The translations under genes were made by a program, and so were the position numbers. A stretch of 64,000 nt of DNA from Apostichopus japonicus (lineage: Eukaryota; Echinodermata; Holothuroidea; Aspidochirotida; Stichopodidae): contig NC_092573.1 in assembly GCF_037975245.1 (NCBI RefSeq), positions 23,899,265-23,963,264 of the forward strand. The letters run 5' to 3'. The notes under the pieces are model-generated. The model was not told the DNA's origin, made no database searches, and saw nothing but the letters and a program-made list of their open reading frames with translations. Positions 58,087 through 64,000 of this stretch are shown in pieces; positions within the stretch are counted from its first letter, which is position 1, and the number at the start of each line of letters is the position of its first letter.

Positions 58087-59695
58087 TAGTTGATCCCTTG
58101 TAGTTGCAATAAAATCCCTAATAGCGGATAATAATAATAAAAATAGTGAAGCAGAAACAGGCAGATATATCACCCTTATCACTCTTTTAAGACTTATATA
58201 ATTTGAAAAGTATTTCAAGTAAAAATTAAAATCTTTAGTATTTCCTTCCAAGTAATGTCATCAGAGTTAATTAGTTTTCATAACCCATGTTTCATTTGTT
58301 GGCATTGTTTTATTTCTGGTGTGGTAATTCTACTGCATGTCACCCACCATCTCATTTTAACCTGCTCCTTTCATGTTCATGTTAAATCTTAGATATCAGT
58401 TCACGTGTCCATATAAAGGATCTCTGTTCTTTAAGTCATTGCTAGCCCAAGGGAAGGTTATAATCTGTCTGTATTTCTTTAAAATGTTCTCTTTAATAAA
58501 TGGTGCAATGCAGCTTTGCCATGAGAGGGGGGGGGGGCATTTTTTTGTCCTATTGTGTATATTACATGTTATATATTTCTTCAAGTAACCCATCCTGTGG
58601 TAGACTGGTCACATAAAGAAGTTGAGGGTTGTGGTGGAGGGAGTCGGGCAGGTTGGGCAGAAGGCATTGAGGAAAAACTTTTAGCATTCTTTTTTTGCTC
58701 AGTTTCACGAAAATTTCAGATTATGTTAAAAGAGAATTTTCATCTTTAACTTGCCGATATTTTCTCATCGCATATAGTCACAGATATAAATATTTACAAT
58801 TTGAAGACCCAAGATTAAAGTGTGTCTGAAGAATAAGAACCAATTATTTCTTAAAGTATTAAATCTCTAGTGTTTTGCTTCTTTACTCAGTACAAATTAT
58901 TTTTTCATCCTCTTCTGGAAGCAATTTGAGGTACAGAAATCCTCAAGATTTTTGGTTTTTGGGAAAGTTGATGTCCATTTTAGAATGCTATAATTTGACG
59001 TCACATTGTCTCAGCAGGTTATGCTTAACCACACAGTATCCTGTGATCTTTGGGTTGCTTAATTACTGTGAATTTGATGCTTTGATGGATCAAATCATTG
59101 TACATTTTATACACTTTATCATACTCCTCATTTCCTACGGAAAATTTGATTACTCGTAAATATTTCTCTTTGAGCATGTAAATATTTATCAACTGTATAT
59201 TAATAAAAGTATATATGTAATTACTGAATAACCATCTGTAATCAAAGATTCAGGGAAGCCAGAAATCTAAGCATTTTTTTTTGCATTATTATTATTTCCA
59301 TATTTCTGTGCTACTTCTAATGGCTTTAAGGGTGGTGACTGTATAATGAGTTGCCACCATTAACAAAATTTGATAAAATTCTTAAGTAGTTCAGCTGATT
59401 GGTTACAAACATTGAAATAATTATTGCTTTGTTAATTCTATTTCATCTTTGGCTGCTTTCATATCAGGAGAGGATGAAACAAAAGTATAAGCTCTGCTTT
59501 GGTACATGAAATGCTCGGGAATTGAGCATTGTCGAGACCAACTAGGGCACCGTGGTAAAGAGAAATATTGCAGCAGTTGAAAAATCCATTGCAGCAAGGC
59601 TGCAGCATCAGAATCAAACTAGAGATTATCTCTGCAGACCAGCAGTGCCTGTTGTGGGTAACTGCAGTAGCACAAAATATATAAGTCCTATGCAG
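58087..59695. other. Intergenic, nothing recognised
   Basis: AT-rich with a G run near 58528-58537. Short open frames lack domains and splice context. Confidence 0.5.
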
Positions 59696-59907
59696 CATGC
59701 TGCAGCCTGGTTACGGTGATGCTGCAGCCTGGCTGCGGTGATGCTGCAGCCTGACTACAGATATGCTGCAGCCCGGTTACAGTGATGCTGCAGCCCGGCG
59801 CCAGTGATGCTGCAGCCTGGCTGCAGTGATGCTGCAACCTGGCTGGAGTGATGCTGCAGCCTGGTTACAGTGATGCTGCAGCCTGGCTGCGGTGATGCTG
59901 CAGCCAG
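59696..59907. repeat. 22-bp minisatellite rich in CTGCAG
   Basis: GATGCTGCAGCCTGGCTGCGGT-like units run from 59696 with an exact 22-bp period, nine full copies plus a partial one from 59894. Almost every unit keeps the palindrome CTGCAG. The variable part alternates between TTAC and CTGC forms. It is markedly more GC-rich than its surroundings. Confidence 0.95.
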
Positions 59908-62019
59908 CAAGCATTTATGCTTTTGGCCACAGTGCTTAATTTATCAGTCAAAGTTGGTTTAAACCTAGAAATAATTTTAAATCCAGTGTTGGTGTGTGCT
60001 GTATCACAAAATCCATATGCTAAAGACTGTTATAGAGGTGACAGTAGTAAGGAACCTCTCCCACAACACCAGCTGTGCAAAAGGTGGGGAAATAGATGTG
60101 GGCCATTTTCACAAAACCCATCCGCAATTCTGCTCTCAAACGATACATATCATAGGTGATATGTAGGTGTGTACAGATTTGTTATGTGAGGATCGCTAGG
60201 CATTATTCACAATTAACCTTTATCGTAAAAAAGAAAACAGATCATGTCATCATTACATCTTGGTGCCAACGTAGTAGATTCTCTCATGGAATATGCAAAT
60301 GCGACATTTTTAAACATCAAAGATAACAGGGAAGATATTTCTTCCTTATGCCATCCTTGATAGACGAGGAAAGTTTACCGCGATTCCCCACACAATATTT
60401 CAGTCCGTTTTCTTGTTACCAGTAAAGGCAATTACGGCCTTTAATTGTCCATGAGAATGGTGTGTAATTATATCGATGCTCAGAGGAAATCCTTTCATCA
60501 AGGGCGAAAGCCCTAAAAATTTGTGAGGAATAATACTGCATTATGAATCCAACAAATAGTTAAAAGTTTGATATCAATTATTTACCATTTTTAGCTTCTC
60601 TGTTTGATTCCGTTCCTCATATCGAGGTAAATACCGGACGAAAATCTGTCACATTTTTATCTTTCATACCATCCTATCAGCAGGAGCCGACAATGTTAAA
60701 GCACTCTCATGTGTGTATGTTTTGTAAAGTAAACAAAATAATTACTACCATTGATTATTTGAAGCCATGTTGCATCTTGGTATATAATTCTTACCAAACT
60801 GCAAATGTTCACCATACTTTTATTTAATATCCTAGCCTATGACAGAATCATGGCGTCTACAGTGGTAATTGTTATACTGTGTAATAATTTTACTTGTTAT
60901 ACCTGTTATACTGTGTAATTTCAAACATACAAACAATACATAAAATGGATTTGATATGGATTAACCCAGGTTTTATTACAGTCTGTGTGGACTGACTCTA
61001 ACCAATGCAGTAAAGAGATTCATTGTATCATGGTGAAATATTAAAGTCAAAAATTATTCTATTTTCTTTTTTGCTATTATGCAAGCTGGTGTATTCACAG
61101 CGAGTTTACATAAAGGAAAAAAAGTATCAAAATTGATTGATAAAAGAAAGAAGAAAAAGTGTTGTTTTTATTTTATTGTCAGCATTTTTCAATTTTTTTG
61201 CAAGTATAACATATGCAGATGTATTTGTAGTAATGTGACCAGAAAAATATCAACAAACTCTGAAATTGCAGAGAAATCTTACAGCTAGACTAGTTTTGAA
61301 CCAGTGATAGCAGGAAAACTAGCTACTGTACTCTACAAGCTGAGAGCTATATGAACCCTTAGTTCTGGCTATACTGAACCTATCCATCTTGCTTTTAATA
61401 ATTGTGGTGTATTTGCAACTAGGTTTAAGCCATTCTACTTAATAGCACCACACAGTTAAAAAATTAGCTATTAAAAAATTATCCAAACTGGATAATTTGA
61501 TAAGCCAGGTAGTGCAAACGATATACACCAGTCGCTTTCCCGAATTTATCCTTTTGCAGTTGAAACAATATTATTGTTCTGTAAACGGATTGAGGAAACT
61601 TAAAGATTCATTTACATGTTCAAGAAGATCAAACTTGTGTGTATAGTCAATAGCTAGATCCAAAACCATATCTTCCTTTGATACAAGTTGATGTCAGAAA
61701 AGGGATTTCTTTATGGATGGCATATTTTTAATTTATCTGTGTAAAACTTGGAAATATTTTTTGTTATCAGCGATGACAAAAATGAAGAATAATGGACTTT
61801 GTGCATTGCAACTATATACTTCCCTGATCGAAAAAATCGCACAGTGAATCCAACTAAGAAATATTCTAAGAATATGTGCGTGACGATCGGATCTTAGCAA
61901 AACATTTGTCACACAAGTTGAAAATAACTTACCCAGTCAGTTGCATAACTGCTTACAATTAGGGGCATAAAACACCTTTTCTTGAATTTGTTGAGTTTTA
62001 ACACATCATTGGGCACCCT
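59908..62019. other. Intergenic, nothing recognised
   Basis: No exon, RNA gene or dispersed repeat identified. An 80-codon frame at 59917-60159 and a Lys-rich frame at 61079-61288 have no support. Confidence 0.5.
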
Positions 62020-62024
62020 TGATG

Positions 62025-62030
62025 TTTATT
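62025..62030 (-). terminator. Candidate poly(A) signal of ATR
   Basis: AATAAA on the minus strand about 500 nt past the ATR stop. If used, the 3' UTR would include the whole block of FATC-derived repeats. Confidence 0.45.
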
Positions 62031-62189
62031 ATCAACCATTAACAACCAAACTTTACAAAATTGTGCACAACTGAGCTTACAATTTGTAGGCAACCGAACC
62101 TACATCTAATTACAGACTATTACAAATCATCTATGGTCATCCCAGAGTACTGTATGTATAGTAGCCTAACAAAGTTATGTAAGTCTTAC

Positions 62190-62527
62190 AATGTTACAGG
62201 TAGGAGACCCAGCCAACATACATCTGATGCAACCTAGCCTACATACAAATACAGACTGGTAGCCTAACACAGTACAGTACTTAAGGTTAAGGCCCAGCCA
62301 GCCAACATACATCTGACATAACGTATCTTGCATCTAACTACAACCTCTAAATTTCACTGTCTATGGATATGTATGGTAGCACTGTACAGCATGGTTGCAG
62401 GTATATGCCCAGCCTGCCACAGTGCAGTATCCTATGGTTAAGTTACATGTAGGATGCCCAGCCTACCACAATACGGTATGATAACTACCTGTAGGATGCC
62501 CAGCCTACCACAGTACGGTATGTTTAG
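62190..62527 (-). repeat. Tandem repeats derived from the ATR C-terminal coding segment
   Basis: On the minus strand, copies of the last coding bases of ATR recur after the stop. At 62493 and 62451 the sequence TAGGCTGGGCATCCTAC repeats in the register that encodes GWASY in the gene (periods 42-43 bp from the coding copy), and a looser copy lies near 62405. At about 62196-62235 a copy reads HQMYVGWVSYL then stop, and at about 62285-62315 one reads CQMYVGW. These are non-coding as placed. Confidence 0.8.
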
Positions 62528-62701
62528 TTACAGGTAGGATGCCCAACCTACATACATCTGACACAAATTCTTTGGGTCTGTTGCCTCCCTGATCAGATAA
62601 TCTACATGTCCTTCAATAGATAGAGGGAGCCCTCTGGCCTTATGCTTCGTCTTCAGTATTCCTTGCAGTCTTTGCTCGATGTCTCTAACGTGAACCTGTG
62701 C
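62528..62701 (-). CDS. ATR: ATR terminal coding exon (FATC domain)
   Basis: Minus-strand acceptor TTTAATCTCTTCAG, then 57 codons and TAA. It holds the whole FATC domain with the invariant Gly-Trp near the end. Enters in phase 0. Confidence 0.96.
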   Translation of the reverse strand, partial: AQVHVRDIEQRLQGILKTKHKARGLPLSIEGHVDYLIREATDPKNLCQMYVGWASYL

Positions 62702-64000
62702 CTGAAGAGATTAAATGAAACAAGAAATAACTAACAGATAACACCTGGGAAAGCAGTTTAATGATATGCCATTGTGGATAAAATATCACAATATTGAAGG
62801 GTTTTTCCCAATATTGTGCTGTTACTACCACAGTTGAGCATAGGATGATCCAATTGTAATATGTTTGGTGTAAAAACAGCAAAGAATCATCTAAACAACT
62901 TTTGAGGTGCTGAAGGTCCAGATTCCAATGTTTTCTGGTACCTTGCTCTCCACCCCCCCTCCCACCCACTCTACCCTCCCATATCAATCCCTGATTTTAT
63001 GACCTTCAACAGACACAACTATGATGTGGCAAACTTAATCTTATTCTGAAGCTTTAAATGAAATACAGAAATACGTCTGATGAACTTTGCCATAAAAGGA
63101 AAATCAGTTTCATAGCCTTTTTTTCAAATTTGGTTATTTCCATTTTCATCATCATTTGATTGGTCAGACACGTCCAAACTTACATATCTGACAGCTGTGA
63201 TACTTACCTGTCTCCTCGCAAATCATGTACTTTCCCTTCTAACTAACCAGCCAAAGTCTGTAGCACTTTGACCCTTCACTCTGCTGACCCACTTCTGGGT
63301 AACCACCTTCGGAGACAGGTAAGAGAAGATTGAAGTACATCAAAACATTTTCCATACAACCATACCTTTTCGTTATTAACTTCACCGGATTCTGCTACCA
63401 CTGTTGAACGGCTTCTGCTGGGTTTGCTCCACTCGACCAACGGATCGTAGATCAACGTGCGTAATACACTGCGATTACAGAGATGAATGAAAAAAATAGA
63501 AATATTCTAAAATTGCTAAGTGTTACTGCAAAGATATTTGAATTATTTTTAAACAGGGTGGTACACCTGCCATGAAGTTAAACCTGAGGACGTGTGAAGA
63601 AATTGCCATATATGGGTTGTCTACCACCTCCCCCCAGCCACCCGCCCCCCCACCCACTCCCCATCACAAAACATAAGGTAGGTGGTCGCTCTTTGTTACA
63701 TTTTGCCATCACACTGCACCAATGCAAGTCTTCCAAGGTACATTTTACGTTCTTGAATCAGTTTGTATCATAACAGTTAATTGATATTCCAAATAAGCCA
63801 ATTTAAAATAATTGTAAAAACAAAAGAATTTTTGATATCACTATTAACAGGGCTTGCTTACGTATCATTTACTTGCCAAAAACCAAAACATATAGTTTTG
63901 ATTTTATTTATTGCCCTGCTATAACCTGTTACACATGTTTAAAAGCCTCTTTGGTACCTCATGAGAGGGTCTTTCTGGTCCCTCATGACAGTCATTGTTA
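62528..64000 (-). CDS. ATR: ATR checkpoint kinase, C-terminal part (gene continues beyond the window)
   Basis: Three exons on the minus strand (63958-64000 partial, 63366-63468, 62528-62701) join in phase to give the last ~105 residues of ATR, the PI3K-like Ser/Thr kinase that starts the replication-stress and single-stranded-DNA checkpoint with ATRIP. The pieces read MRDQKDPLM, then [17 protein letters not shown], then [37 protein letters not shown] and [12 protein letters not shown]. They match the end of the kinase domain, the linker and the FATC domain of animal ATR (human end GWTPYM). DIEQRLQG and LSIEGHV separate it from ATM, DNA-PKcs and mTOR. The final residue is Leu. Most of the gene lies to the right of the window. 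It converges on MTMR10. Confidence 0.95.
62702..63365 (-). other. ATR last intron
   Basis: Contains the foldback-family insertion at 63203-63345 and a C-rich run near 62950-62966. Donor AAAAG|GTATGG, acceptor CTCTTCAG. Confidence 0.8.
63203..63345. mobile_element. Short element with CTTACCTGTCTCC inverted ends
   Basis: CTTACCTGTCTCC at 63203-63215 faces GGAGACAGGTAAG at 63311-63323. The outer right flank (GAAGATTGAAGTACATCA) is the inverse of the outer left flank of the copies at 33445 and 38838. Same family as 37030-37600, much shorter. Confidence 0.75.
63366..63468 (-). CDS. ATR: ATR penultimate coding exon
   Basis: Minus-strand acceptor TAATCGCAG and donor AAG|GTATGG. It encodes the last base of a Ser codon and 34 residues: [16 protein letters not shown], then a Ser/Arg-rich linker, SGEVNNEK. 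Matches vertebrate [12 protein letters not shown] and TGEVVNEK. Confidence 0.95.
63469..63957 (-). other. ATR intron near the right edge
   Basis: 489 bp with a C-rich tract at 63629-63662. Nothing else recognised. Confidence 0.75.
63958..64000 (-). CDS. ATR: ATR exon, truncated by the window edge
   Basis: It reads [13 protein letters not shown] and two bases of the next Ser codon, then donor GTACC. It matches AVMQMLRDQREPLM in vertebrate ATR. The two-base overhang joins exactly with the single leading base of 63366-63468. Confidence 0.88.

Overview
The window is eukaryotic, AT-rich, intron-rich animal DNA. Two of its genes have many short exons with clean GT-AG borders and long introns full of small DNA transposons, minisatellites and poly(G)/poly(C) runs. 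The protein families and the style of the repeats suggest a marine invertebrate. An echinoderm-like deuterostome is my best guess, but nothing here proves the phylum.

Three protein-coding genes can be supported. (1) On the minus strand at 7262-8380 is a complete, intronless coding region for a 372-residue ZIP zinc transporter of the SLC39A1/2/3 group. (2) On the plus strand from 12599 to 54503 is a 13-exon gene for a catalytically dead myotubularin, closest to MTMR10 of the MTMR10/11/12 group. I assembled it exon by exon: the phases agree throughout, the total is 2469 nt (822 residues plus stop), and the catalytic Cys and Arg of the PTP loop are replaced by Glu453 and Leu459. (3) On the minus strand at the right edge (62528-64000) are the last three coding exons of the checkpoint kinase ATR, ending in its FATC domain. 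ZIP and MTMR10 are divergent, about 4.2 kb apart between start codons. MTMR10 and ATR converge, about 8 kb apart between stop codons. The three act in different places (zinc uptake, phosphoinositide adapter function, DNA-damage signalling), and I see no functional link beyond being neighbours.

Layout. 1-6600 is a repeat nest: two arrays of 21-bp palindromic units, a hAT-type element with a perfect 8-bp target duplication and four internal 138-bp repeats, a ~145-bp repeat family carrying a nuclear-receptor-like DR1 motif, and a hAT-like composite with a second hAT-type element nested inside. 6600-8380 is the ZIP gene and its 3' end. 8381-12556 is the divergent intergenic region, with a foldback element next to a long TA/CA microsatellite. 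12557-54503 is MTMR10. Its 19.8-kb second intron holds a TTAA-flanked MITE, a G-rich minisatellite, an element built of 22-bp palindromic units, the DR1 family again and a 161-bp satellite. 54504-62000 is intergenic plus UTRs, with a 50-bp satellite showing a trimeric higher-order structure, a second TTAA MITE and a CTGCAG-rich minisatellite. 62000-64000 is the ATR 3' end, where the DNA encoding the last residues of the protein appears again several times just past the stop codon.

The most unusual observations are the re-duplicated FATC-terminal coding segment behind ATR, the palindromic-unit arrays at 285-1380 and inside 27409-27877, and the competing splice donors of MTMR10 coding exon 1. 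No prokaryotic system, CRISPR array, rRNA or tRNA gene is visible.
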